Shown here in pieces: positions 35,331 to 45,401 of a stretch of 64,000 bases of DNA (positions within the stretch are counted from its first letter, which is position 1; every line of letters begins with the position of its first letter). The position numbers were made by a program, and so were the translations under genes. The notes beneath the pieces were generated by a model. That model was not told where the DNA came from and searched no databases. It was given only the letters and a program-made list of their open reading frames with translations. Source of the stretch: CBDAQA01 sp965198865 (lineage in GTDB: Bacteria > Planctomycetota > Phycisphaerae > Tepidisphaerales > Tepidisphaeraceae); the NCBI GenBank assembly GCA_965198865.1, contig CBDAQA010000029.1, positions 62,001 to 126,000 on the forward strand, in the 5' to 3' direction.

Positions 35331-36866
35331 GTGCAGCCAAACGACCGACCCTCGTCCGACGCGACGCCGTTCGTGCTGCCGCCCGAGCCGACCACCATGC
35401 CCCCCGTCGGTGGGGGGGCGACCGGGGCCGACTACAGCGGTAACACGTCTGAGCTGGCCGCGGCGGTTCAACCGCTTTCCCACGCCGGCCCGCCGCTCGG
35501 CCGGTGGACCGCCGGCACGCTCACCTACACCACCGGCGGGCTGGTCCTGCTGTTCGTGTTCCTCCTGTTCGGCGACTTCGCCCTGAGCATGCGGGACCGG
35601 TCGTCCATCCAGATGCTGCAGCTGGGCATCACCCGGCTGCACGCCAGCGACCTGCTCATGTCGCTGCTGGTCATGATCATGCCGGCCGCCACGTCGCTGA
35701 TCGTCGTGCCGGTCATCAGCTACCGGTCGGACCGCACCCGGACCCGATGGGGCCGGCGCATCCCGTGGCTGTTCGCCCTCACGCCCGTGGCCGCCGGGTG
35801 CATGTTCGCCCTGGCCTTCGCCGACTGGATGGGGTTCCACATCGGGTCGGCCCTGCACCTGTCCTTCCGCGGCGGCGAGTTCTGCGGGCTGATGCTGATC
35901 GGCCTGTTCTGGACCGTCTTCGAGTGTACCGCCACCAACCCCAGCCCGCTCATGGGCGGCCTGATCAACGACGTGGTGCCGCGCCCGGTGCTCGGCCGGT
36001 TCTACGGCCTGTTCCGCGCCATCAGCCTGGGCGCGGGCATGCTGTTCAACAAGGTCATTTTCGGCACCGCCGACGAACACTACCGGACGATCTGGGTGGG
36101 CATCGGCCTGCTGTTCCTGGTCGGGTTCACCGTCATGTGCCTGACCGTGCGGGAGGGCCAGTACCCGCCGCCACCGCCGACCGATCCTGACGCTACCGGC
36201 GTGGGCCGCGGGGCGACGGCCGTCAAAGGGTACCTGTCGGACAGCTTCCGCCACGGCTACTACATCTGGATCTTCGCCGGCCTGACGCTGTCGGCCCTGG
36301 CCTTCCTGCCGTTCAACAGCTTCAGCCTGCCGTTCGCCCAGCAGTACCGCATGTCCAACCAGTCGTACGGCGACCGGCTGTTCTGGACCTACGTCTGCTC
36401 GCTGGTCCTCGCCTGGCCCGTGGGATGGCTGGTCGACCGCGCGTCGGCCCTGGTCGTGGCGATGGGTTGCGTCGTCTGCTACGCCGCCGTCATGCTGTTC
36501 GCCGCCCTCACCATCCATGGCGCCACGTCGTACGGCGTCGCCCTGGTCATCCACGGCGTGCTGTCCGGCTGCTACTACACGTCCAGCGCGTCGCTCGGCC
36601 AGGCCCTGTTCCCCCGCGACAAGTATGGCCAGTTCTTCTCCGCCGCCGGCATGGTCCAGGCCCTGGCGACCATCGTCATGAGCCCGCTGCTGGGCTCCGC
36701 CCTCGACTGGTCGAACCACAACTACCGCATCACCCTCTACCTGGGCTGCCTGCTGGCCGTCGCCGCCACCTCGTGCCTGCTGGTGGTCTACTTCTCGAAG
36801 CCGCCCGCCGAGGACGCCCCGGCGCCGTACGGTGTCCCAGTGGAACCGGTGCCGCATGGGCACTGA
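35331..36866 (+). CDS. MFS transporter, GPH (sugar-cation symporter)-like
   Basis: 511-residue inner-membrane carrier with about twelve helices. After a Pro-rich N-terminus of some 65 residues the first helix is LTYTTGGLVLLFVFLLFGDF. The loop SYRSDRTRTRWGRRIPW is the family motif between helices 2 and 3, as in GPH symporters that take up sugars or glycosides with a cation. A second-half helix pair carries PVGWLVDRASALVVAMG. GTG 35331 is chosen because GGAGGAG lies 7 nt upstream; an in-frame start at 35238 lacks support. With GH4 and GH43 beside it, uptake of plant-derived oligosaccharides is likely (inference). Confidence 0.8.
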   Translation: MQPNDRPSSDATPFVLPPEPTTMPPVGGGATGADYSGNTSELAAAVQPLSHAGPPLGRWTAGTLTYTTGGLVLLFVFLLFGDFALSMRDRSSIQMLQLGITRLHASDLLMSLLVMIMPAATSLIVVPVISYRSDRTRTRWGRRIPWLFALTPVAAGCMFALAFADWMGFHIGSALHLSFRGGEFCGLMLIGLFWTVFECTATNPSPLMGGLINDVVPRPVLGRFYGLFRAISLGAGMLFNKVIFGTADEHYRTIWVGIGLLFLVGFTVMCLTVREGQYPPPPPTDPDATGVGRGATAVKGYLSDSFRHGYYIWIFAGLTLSALAFLPFNSFSLPFAQQYRMSNQSYGDRLFWTYVCSLVLAWPVGWLVDRASALVVAMGCVVCYAAVMLFAALTIHGATSYGVALVIHGVLSGCYYTSSASLGQALFPRDKYGQFFSAAGMVQALATIVMSPLLGSALDWSNHNYRITLYLGCLLAVAATSCLLVVYFSKPPAEDAPAPYGVPVEPVPHGH

Positions 36867-36880
36867 TCGCCCCGTTCAGC

Positions 36881-36947
36881 GACGGCCCGGAGCGTCGGGC
36901 GGCGAACGTCGATCGGCACGCGGAACCCCGCCGTCCGGGCCGTCGCC
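36881..36947. repeat. Dispersed inverted repeat, family C copy 2
   Basis: GACGGCCCGG (36881-36890) pairs with CCGGGCCGTC (36935-36944). It shares its right-hand 18 bases exactly with 28504-28521, plus GAGCGTCG and GATC-containing interior blocks. It begins 15 nt after the MFS stop codon. Confidence 0.65.
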
Positions 36948-36983
36948 CAAGAGGGTGTCCGAAAACCAAACGCCGCCCCGAAA

Positions 36984-37063
36984 GAGCCGCGCACGGAGGT
37001 ACTCCGCAGTGAGCGGATGCCGGGAAGAAACCGCTTACTGCGGAGTACCTCCGTGCGCGGCTC
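36984..37063. repeat. 33-bp-arm palindrome, MITE-like
   Basis: Arms 36984-37016 and 37031-37063 are complementary at 32 of 33 positions around a 14-nt loop. A weaker outer match, GTGTCCGAAAACC near 36955 with GGTTCTCAGACAGC near 37078, extends the palindrome to about 140 nt. It sits between two convergent genes. No open reading frame is inside it. Size and structure suit a small non-autonomous transposon. Confidence 0.75.
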
Positions 37064-37104
37064 CTTGGTGCCGAAGCGGTTCTCAGACAGCTTCTGAACG
37101 GGGC

Positions 37105-38043
37105 TCACCACCGCACGCCCGTGAGTTCCTCGGCGATGGTCCACAGCCGCCGTGCCGCCGCCTCGTCGAGCGTGGGCTTGGGGAGCGGGACCTGGACCGC
37201 GCGACCCTTCAGTTGCATCAGTCCGCTGGGGCCGAAGTAGGTGCCGGACGGCACGTCGGCGGTGGCGGCGCGGAGGGTCGGCAGGGCACCGTGGGCCGCG
37301 TCCTGCGAGGCGAGCCGCTCGAACGCCAGGGCCAGCCGGCCCTGCGGCTTGCCGGGGCCGCTCGTCTGCAGGTTCGTCCGCGCGTAGCCCGGGTGGCCCA
37401 TCGTGGTCACGATCCGGGGGCTGCCGCCCTGACGCCGGCCCATCTCCAGGGCGAAGAGCAGGTCGGCCAGCTTCGACTGGCAGTAGGCCTTCCACGGCGA
37501 GTAGGACCGCTCCGACTGGAGGTCGTCGAAGTCGATCTTCCGCTTCCCCATGTTGGCCGCGCCGCTGGAGACGACGGTGACCCGCGGCGCGCCCGACCGG
37601 CGCAGCGCCGGCAGCAGCAGGCCGGTCAGCGCGAACGGCCCCAGGAAATTCGTGCCGAGCTGCAGCTCGAAGCCGTCGGTCGTGGTCCGTCGCTCGGGCA
37701 CGGACATGACTCCAGCGTTGTGGACGAGCAGGTCGATCCGCGCGTCCGCGGCGAAGGTGCCGGCGAACGCGCGGACCGACGCCAAGTCGGCCAGATCGAG
37801 CACCGCGGTGCGCACGTCGGCCGCCGGCAGCTCCCGGCGGATGCGGTCGATGGCATCTCGTCCCTTGTCCGTTGTGCGCGCGGTCAGGATGACCGTCGCC
37901 CCGGCCCGTGCCAGCTCCAGGGCGGTGTGCCAGCCGATGCCGCTGTTCGCTCCGGTGACCACGGCCACGCGCCCGGTTTGATCCGGAATCTCCGCCACCG
38001 TCCACGCTTCAGTCGATGCAGAATTGAGTGCTTGATTGCTCAT
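37105..38043 (-). CDS. Short-chain dehydrogenase/reductase
   Basis: 312-residue SDR close to the retinol-dehydrogenase/WWOX-like group. The cofactor motif VVTGANSGIGWHTA is at residue 28, DLADLASVRAF at about 82, HNAGVM at about 108, and the catalytic VVSSGAA plus Y-C-Q-S-K near 185. The Arg after the second strand (TARTTDKG) suggests NADP. The gene lies 22 bp downstream of a TetR regulator on the same strand, so the two probably form a regulated unit. The substrate is unknown. Confidence 0.83.
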   Translation of the reverse strand: MSNQALNSASTEAWTVAEIPDQTGRVAVVTGANSGIGWHTALELARAGATVILTARTTDKGRDAIDRIRRELPAADVRTAVLDLADLASVRAFAGTFAADARIDLLVHNAGVMSVPERRTTTDGFELQLGTNFLGPFALTGLLLPALRRSGAPRVTVVSSGAANMGKRKIDFDDLQSERSYSPWKAYCQSKLADLLFALEMGRRQGGSPRIVTTMGHPGYARTNLQTSGPGKPQGRLALAFERLASQDAAHGALPTLRAATADVPSGTYFGPSGLMQLKGRAVQVPLPKPTLDEAAARRLWTIAEELTGVRW

Positions 38044-38065
38044 TTATCTCTCCACAAAAAAAGTT

Positions 38066-38641
38066 CTACCGTTTACGGGCGATGCCCGCCCAGAGGATGT
38101 CGTACCCCGACGTCCGGTAGGCATCGGCGTCGCCGGGGTGGCGGCGGATGAGGGCGATCGTCGCCTCGGCCAACCCGTCGACCGCGGCCTGGACCAGGCC
38201 CGGCGGGAGGTCCCGGAACACCCGCCGCCTGACGGCCTCGTCGGCCATCTGCTGCACCTCGGCGAACGGGGCGAGCCCGGCGGCCCTGGAGGCGTCGGTC
38301 AGGCCGGTCCAGGCCTGGGCCTGCCGCAGGAACCCGTGCCGCTGCGGGTTGGCGAGCCCCCAGGCGACGTACTGGTCCCACACGTGCCGGAGCCGATCCG
38401 GGATGGGTGCCCGCCGCGGGAAGCCGGACATCATCGCGTCGGCCAGGTGCAGCTTCACGTCGCAATAGGCCGCGTTGATCAGGTCGTCCTTCGTGGCAAA
38501 GTAGGTGAACAGCGTCCCCTCGGCCACGCCCGCCGCCGCCGACACGGCCGACGTCGGCGCCGACAGCCCGCGCTCGGCGAACACGGTCGTCGCCGCCGCG
38601 AGAACCGCGTTCCGTTTGTCCTCGCTCAGCGGCCGTGCCAT
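38066..38641 (-). CDS. TetR/AcrR family regulator
   Basis: 191 residues. The N-terminal HTH region is AVLAAATTVFAERGLSAPTS followed by AVSAAAGVAEGTLFTYFATK and DDLINAAYCDVK, which is the TetR DNA-binding signature. The C-terminal ligand domain is unassigned. It precedes the SDR at 37105-38043 by 22 bp, so it probably represses itself and that gene, with a small hydrophobic substrate as the likely inducer (inference). A possible minus-strand -10 (TATCGA) lies 13 nt before the start. Confidence 0.85.
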   Translation of the reverse strand: MARPLSEDKRNAVLAAATTVFAERGLSAPTSAVSAAAGVAEGTLFTYFATKDDLINAAYCDVKLHLADAMMSGFPRRAPIPDRLRHVWDQYVAWGLANPQRHGFLRQAQAWTGLTDASRAAGLAPFAEVQQMADEAVRRRVFRDLPPGLVQAAVDGLAEATIALIRRHPGDADAYRTSGYDILWAGIARKR

Positions 38642-38719
38642 CGATCACCGGTCCTCGATAGTTGAGTATCTGCTCATTCAAACCCAAAGGCAAGTCGTCA
38701 CCTAGCTTCTCTGTTGTGT

Positions 38720-38850
38720 CGTGGGACTGTAGCTCCCCAGTCCCACGCGTTAATTTCGGTATAAGTAACTGTCCTTGTGATACTTGTAGAGAAGTGTTGC
38801 GCGTGGGACGGATCGAAGACCGTCCCATTCCGTCCCGTTTCGTCCCACGC
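38720..38850. repeat. Cluster of six GTGGGAC/GTCCCAC elements
   Basis: CGTGGGACTG (38720-38729) pairs with CAGTCCCACG (38738-38747). Sixty bases on, GCGTGGGACG (38801-38810) pairs with CGTCCCACGC (38841-38850), with CGTCCCATTC and CGTCCCGTTT between. The spaced hairpins lie in the 267-bp gap between the TetR gene and the 3' end of the dehydrogenase gene, whose first bases are otherwise AT-rich. Confidence 0.6.
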
Positions 38851-38908
38851 TCGGCGGCGGGCCGGTTGCGGCGGCGGGGCGTCTGGTCCGCACGCGGCGA
38901 AGGGTCGG

Positions 38909-39922
38909 TCAGCCGGCGGGGCGATGCGTGGATCGCTGGGCGGCCTCGCGCGTGACGGCCCACTTCATCGGGACGCCGGCGACGTAGCGCTCCAGCTCCT
39001 CGGCCATGTACTGGCCGAGCCGGCGGCACTCCGGGCCGACCGAGCCGGCGACGTGGGGGGTGAGCAGGACGTTGGGCAGGTCGAACAGCGGGGAGGCGGG
39101 GTCGGGCGGCTCGGGGGCGGTCACGTCGAGGACGAACTGCAGGTCGTCCCGCTCGCGGGCGACGGCGATCAGCTCGGGCTCGACGATCACGCCGCCGCGG
39201 GCGGTGTTGATGAACGTCGCGCCGGTCTTCATCGAGGCCAGATGTCGCCGGCCGATCATGCCGGTCGTCTCGCGCAGCAGGGGGGTGTGGACCGAGACGA
39301 CGTCGGCGGTGGCGAACACCTCGTCCAGCGGGGCCGGGCGGACGCCGAGGCGGTCGGCGTCGGCGGGGGTCATGAACGGGTCGTAGGCGATCACGCGGAT
39401 GTCGAAGGGGCGGAGCAGCTCGATCAGCTTCCGGCCGATCACGCCGACCGACACCAGGCCCACCGTGCTGCGGTAGTTGCCGGGGGGGACCAGGGGGTAC
39501 TTGAACGACCGGCTCGCCCGCACCGACCGGCCGACGGGCAGGACCCGCTTCATGGCCAGCAGGATGGTGCCCAGCGCGTACTCGGCCACGGGGACGCCGT
39601 TGGCGGTCGAGGCGGTGGTGATCTGGATGCCGCGCTCCCACATGGCCTCGGTCGTCCACGCGCCGATCGCGCCGGCGGCGTAGAAGATGGCCCGCAGCTT
39701 GGGGGCCGTGGCGAGGAACGCCGCGTCGATCCGCGGCGGGCCCCACCCGGACAACATCACCTCCACGTCGGCCATCAGCGCGGGGCGGTCGGCCAGGGAC
39801 TCGGGCGTCTGCGGGTCGCCGGCGAACCGGACGTGCCGGGCGATCGCCCCCCGCGCCTCCGGCCCGTAGGCCAGCTCCAGCGCGGCGGGGGAGAGGACGT
39901 ACAACCCGATCTTCTGACTCAT
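38909..39922 (-). CDS. D-2-hydroxyacid dehydrogenase family protein
   Basis: 337-residue NAD-dependent dehydrogenase of the phosphoglycerate-dehydrogenase-like family. The nucleotide domain has TVGLVSVGVIGRKLIELL with IAYDPFM, then VSVHTPLLRETTGMI and FINTARGGVIVE (Arg of the active site), and VLLTPHVAGSVG with the catalytic His. The Glu lies between, at DVTAPEPPDP. The usual G-x-G-x-x-G is G-V-G-x-I-G-like with Ser in place of the second Gly (VSVGVIG), which is slightly unusual. ATG 39922 has GGGGAA 5 nt upstream. The substrate cannot be named. Confidence 0.8.
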   Translation of the reverse strand: MSQKIGLYVLSPAALELAYGPEARGAIARHVRFAGDPQTPESLADRPALMADVEVMLSGWGPPRIDAAFLATAPKLRAIFYAAGAIGAWTTEAMWERGIQITTASTANGVPVAEYALGTILLAMKRVLPVGRSVRASRSFKYPLVPPGNYRSTVGLVSVGVIGRKLIELLRPFDIRVIAYDPFMTPADADRLGVRPAPLDEVFATADVVSVHTPLLRETTGMIGRRHLASMKTGATFINTARGGVIVEPELIAVARERDDLQFVLDVTAPEPPDPASPLFDLPNVLLTPHVAGSVGPECRRLGQYMAEELERYVAGVPMKWAVTREAAQRSTHRPAG

Positions 39923-40009
39923 GTCTTCCCCGGTCTCGGCGGCCGTCCGACGGTCGGACGGTTCATAGTTGAGCGAGTTCACGCCGGGCGTCAACGGCTG
40001 CGCCTTGAA

Positions 40010-40092
40010 GCAGAGGGGCAGAGGTGTTGAGGAGAAGAGGGCCCCGCGGCGGTTGCCCCGCTGCCCCTGTTCGCCTCTGCGCCCCTGCTCTT
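40010..40092. repeat. Dispersed inverted repeat, family A copy 3
   Basis: GCAGAGGGGCAGAGG (40010-40024) is identical to 7169-7183. CCTCTGCGCCCCTGC (40074-40088) is its imperfect complement. It occupies the gap between the dehydrogenase start and the histidine kinase stop. Confidence 0.65.
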
Positions 40093-40095
40093 CGA

Positions 40096-42389
<2,294 letters not shown>

Positions 42390-42393
<4 letters not shown>

Positions 42394-42968
42394 GCGGCCC
42401 TCGTCAGGTCGACCCGCCCGTCACCCACGCGCGTCAGCACGAAGCGGATCGCCTGCCCGGCGACCCCGTCGGTGATCACCTCGCGCCGGACCCCCAGCGG
42501 CTGGCCGAAGTGCTTGGCGCACCCGCGGATCAAGCCCTCGGCCAGGTCGGCGAAGTGGCGGCTGCTGCGGTAGATCAGGTCCATCCGCTGGTCCGACACC
42601 GGCACCGGCTCGAAGCGGGGGAGGTCGGCGTCGGGGTAGAGCTTGCGGACCTCGGGGTGGATGTAGCTCTCCAGGCCAGACAGGAACGCGAACGGCGACG
42701 TGACGCCGACGAAGAATCGCGGGAACAGCACGGCGAACCGGCCGAACAGGTGCTCGCCGAACGCCCGCACCAACGCGTCGGCCGGCGTGGCGGTGATGGC
42801 CGAGAGGCGGACGACCATGGCGACCAGCTCGGTGTGGTCGTAGGTGCCGACGGCCGTGAACACGCCGGCCGAGGGGGTGTTGGCCTCGGTGATCATCCGG
42901 TCGGCCACGGCGGGGCCGAACGCCGACTCGACCATCTCCAGGTACTCGGTGAAGACGACACCCTTCAT
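42390..42968 (-). CDS. H-NOX heme-nitric oxide sensor
   Basis: 192-residue heme protein of the H-NOX family. The start MKGVVFTEYLEMV is canonical. Proximal heme ligand H104 is in SYIHPEVRKLYPDADLP, and the propionate-binding Y-x-S-x-R is Y133-R-S-S-R137. The distal Tyr that lets some H-NOX proteins bind O2 would fall at residue 142, which is Leu, so an NO-selective (O2-excluding) sensor is predicted. AAAGGTG lies 8 nt before ATG 42968. It precedes the hybrid kinase with a 4-nt overlap, and signal transfer to that kinase is the expected role. Confidence 0.93.
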
Positions 42969-43080
42969 GGCTTGGCACCTTTCGAGAGCGGTCCCCCTCC
43001 TCGTTGTCGGATGGCCGAGGGGAGCCGCTGAAGCGCCGGTCGCGGGGAATCGCCCCGATCGGGTTATCGGCCCCGCCCGA

Positions 43081-43996
43081 TCACGACCGTATGCCTGCCA
43101 AGTCAACCTTCATCGCCAGCGTGGCGGCGAGCACGTCGTCCTTCCAGTCGCCGCCGCCGCGCTTGGGGTAGAGGATGCTGCGGCTGGCGGACACCAGGGC
43201 GGGGGCGCCGTTGGCGAAGGCGGCGCGGGTCATCTCGGCCGTCGCGCCCTGGGTCCCGTAACCGGGCAGCAGGAACGGGGAGCGCGGCAGGCGGGCACGC
43301 AGGCTCTGCATCGTGTGCGTCTGCGTCGCGCCGACCACGGCCCCGAGGCTCGACATGCCGCGCTCGCCGACCAACGGCGGGGTCGTCGGCGATCGGGGCG
43401 AGCCTGTCGGCCACCAGCTCGGACCAGGTGCGGCCGTCGGCCAGCCTCACGTCCTGGAAGTCGGCCGACCCGGGATTGCTGGTGCGGACGAGGACGAACA
43501 GCCCCTTGCCCTCGTCGCGGGCCACCTTCACGAAGGGGTCGATCGCGTCGAGGCCGAGCATGGGGTTGATGGTGATCGCGTCGGGGGTGGCCGCCTCGGT
43601 CTCCTCGAACGGGACCGCGCCGAGGTGGGCGGCGGCGTAGGCGGCGCTGGTCGAGCCGATGTCGCCGCGCTTCACGTCGCCGATCACGAGCAAGCCGAGA
43701 TCCTTGGCCTCGGCGATCAGGCTGTAGTAGGCCTCGACGCCGTCCCACAGGTACCGCTCGAAGTAGGCCGACTGGAACTTCACCACCGGCACGTGCGGGG
43801 CGACGGCGCGGAGGACGGCCGTGGTGAACTCGAAGATCGCGTCGAGCGCCGCCTCGGCGTCGTTGGCGTCCCGCTCCTGGGCGGGGCCGGCCACGGCGTC
43901 GGGCAGCTGCTCGTAGACCGGGTCGATCCCCACGCAGATCGGGGAACCCTTGGCGTCAATCGCGTCCAGCAGACGGTCGGCGAACACGTCGGACAT
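43081..43996 (-). pseudogene. pyrF: Orotidine-5'-phosphate decarboxylase, frameshifted
   Basis: Last step of UMP synthesis. The N-terminal two thirds is normal: ICVGIDPVYEQLPDAV, VVKFQSAYFERYLWDG and DVKRGDIGSTSAAYAAAH, with the catalytic Lys/Asp set of the long (about 300-residue) PyrF group. At 43379-43382 (GGGG on the plus strand) the frame shifts. The C-terminal third, LVGERGMSSLGAVVGATQTH to LLPGYGTQGAT, continues in another frame to the stop at 43081. Removing one of those four bases restores IADDPPLVGERG. As written the enzyme would lose its phosphate-binding end. Sequencing or assembly error is quite possible for a gene usually essential without uracil. Confidence 0.82.
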
Positions 43997-44002
43997 TCAT
44001 CT

Positions 44003-44148
44003 ACCACCGAGGCACGGAGGCACGGAGAAAGAGGGGAAGTCGGCTGCCATGCCCACCGATCGTTTACAGCAAAGCTGAACATCCGTGCGCACCCGCCATT
44101 GTTCTCTCTGCTCGTTCCGCTCTTCTCCGTGCCTCCGCGTCTCCGTGG
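44003..44148. repeat. Inverted repeat with 30-nt arms before pyrF
   Basis: ACCACCGAGGCACGGAGG.. (44003-44033) pairs imperfectly with CTCTTCTCCGTGCC..TCCGTGGT (44119-44148), about 25 of 30 positions. The first 30 bases of the window (TTCGCGCCTTCGTGG) look like a piece of a similar text-like repeat. It fills the Clp-N/pyrF gap and ends 6 nt from the pyrF start. Confidence 0.6.
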
Positions 44149-44157
44149 TTGTCGTCT

Positions 44158-44604
44158 TCACGCCTCGGCGGCCGCCGGCCGCTCGGCCAGCTTGCTCGTC
44201 AGCGTCTCGGTGTCGACCCCGCAGCCGTCCAGTGCCGATCGCACGGCAACCGGGACGTCGTCCAGCAGCGACAGCAGCAGCAGGCGGGTCGACACGCGCG
44301 GCTCGCGCAGCGACTGGGCCTTGACCAGCGCGCCGTTGATCACCCGCTGGGCCTTGGGCGAGAGGGGCAGGTCGCCGGTGACGACGGGCGGCTCGGTGCC
44401 GCGGGGCAGGTCGGCGTCGAGCAGCGACTTCAGCTTCGGGGCGTCGGCGTGCGACGCGCGCAGCGTCCGCACCGCCTCGCCGTCGCCGGCCAGGATGCCG
44501 AGCATCAGGTGCTCGGTGCCGACGAAGTCCTGGTGGTGCGCCCGGGCCGCCGCCTGCGCCGCCGACAGGGCAGATCGAAGGGTCTCGGTGAACGTCTCTC
44601 GCAT
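44158..44604 (-). CDS. Stand-alone Clp N-terminal (Clp R) domain protein
   Basis: 148 residues consisting of the double Clp-N repeat and no ATPase. The first repeat has QAAARAHHQDFVGTEHLMLGIL and the second ALVKAQSLREPRVSTRLLLLSLL, both typical of the substrate/adaptor-binding N-domain of ClpA/ClpC. Such lone domains can act as adaptors or decoys for Clp proteases (family knowledge; role here is inferred). ATG 44604 is supported by TATCGT ending 8 nt upstream, another leaderless-type start. Confidence 0.83.
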   Translation of the reverse strand: MRETFTETLRSALSAAQAAARAHHQDFVGTEHLMLGILAGDGEAVRTLRASHADAPKLKSLLDADLPRGTEPPVVTGDLPLSPKAQRVINGALVKAQSLREPRVSTRLLLLSLLDDVPVAVRSALDGCGVDTETLTSKLAERPAAAEA

Positions 44605-44696
44605 CGCCGACCACGATACCGAGTCGGGGGCGGGGCGCACAGCGGGAGCGCCAGGTGATGGGGACGAGACGAAACATGCTGTGCCCCCTCACGCCA

Positions 44697-45350
44697 TTAC
44701 GCGGCCGCGGTGGCGGCCTCGCGGACCACGTAGGCGGGGACGCCCACGACGGTGACGCCCGGGCGGACGTCGCGGATGACCACGGCGCCGGCGCCGACGG
44801 TCGCGCCGGCGCCGATCCGCAGGCACTGGATCACGTTCGCCCCGAGGCCGATCACGGCCCCGGCGTCGACCCGCACGCGGCCGGCCAGGTGGACGCCGGG
44901 GCAGACGTGGACGCCGGTGCCGACGTCGCACTCGTGGTCGACGGTAGCGGCGGTGTTGACGATGCTGTGGTCGCCGATGCGGGCCTCGGCGCAGATGATC
45001 GCGCCGGCGGCGATGACGACGTTCCGGCCCACGCTGGCCGACTCGGCGATCACGGCCGACGGGTGGACCGCGGAGGTGAGTTGGAGGCCGGCGTCGAGGA
45101 CCGCCTGGGCGTAGCCGACGCGGGCGCGGTTGTCACCGATGGCGACGATGGCGGCGGCGACCTTGTGGTGGGACGCCAGCCGGGTCAGCTGGTGGACCCC
45201 GCCCAGGACCGGCAGCCCGCCCACGGTGGAGCCGTGCAGGCGCGGGTCGGCATCGACGAAGCCGATTGGCCGGTGCAGGCCCGCGGCGCGCAGGATGTCC
45301 AGCACGACCTTGCCGTGTCCGCCGGCCCCGACGATGAGCGTGTTCAGCAT
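44697..45350 (-). CDS. NeuD/PglD-type sugar O- or N-acyltransferase
   Basis: 217 residues. The N-terminal Rossmann-like part has LIVGAGGHGKVVLDIL, GFVDADPR and VAIGDNRAR. The C-terminal half is a left-handed beta-helix of hexapeptides (VIAESASVGRNVVIAAGAII, AEARIGDHSIVNTAATVDHE) with His in VDHECDVG, as in NeuD and PglD, which acetylate sialic acids or aminosugars. The exact sugar is not predictable. GGAGGGA lies 8 nt before ATG 45350; a longer start at 45395 is possible. The downstream neighbour is a desaturase, so no glycan operon is evident. Confidence 0.82.
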   Translation of the reverse strand: MLNTLIVGAGGHGKVVLDILRAAGLHRPIGFVDADPRLHGSTVGGLPVLGGVHQLTRLASHHKVAAAIVAIGDNRARVGYAQAVLDAGLQLTSAVHPSAVIAESASVGRNVVIAAGAIICAEARIGDHSIVNTAATVDHECDVGTGVHVCPGVHLAGRVRVDAGAVIGLGANVIQCLRIGAGATVGAGAVVIRDVRPGVTVVGVPAYVVREAATAAA

Positions 45351-45401
45351 GAGCGTGGTCCCTCCGACCACCATCGGCCGGCGGAAGGGGATCACTTGAC
45401 T

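Noticed and set aside
37105..38043. Treating the two SDR genes (28534 and 37105) as duplicates
   Set aside because: They differ in cofactor motif, N-terminal anchor and length and belong to different SDR groups.
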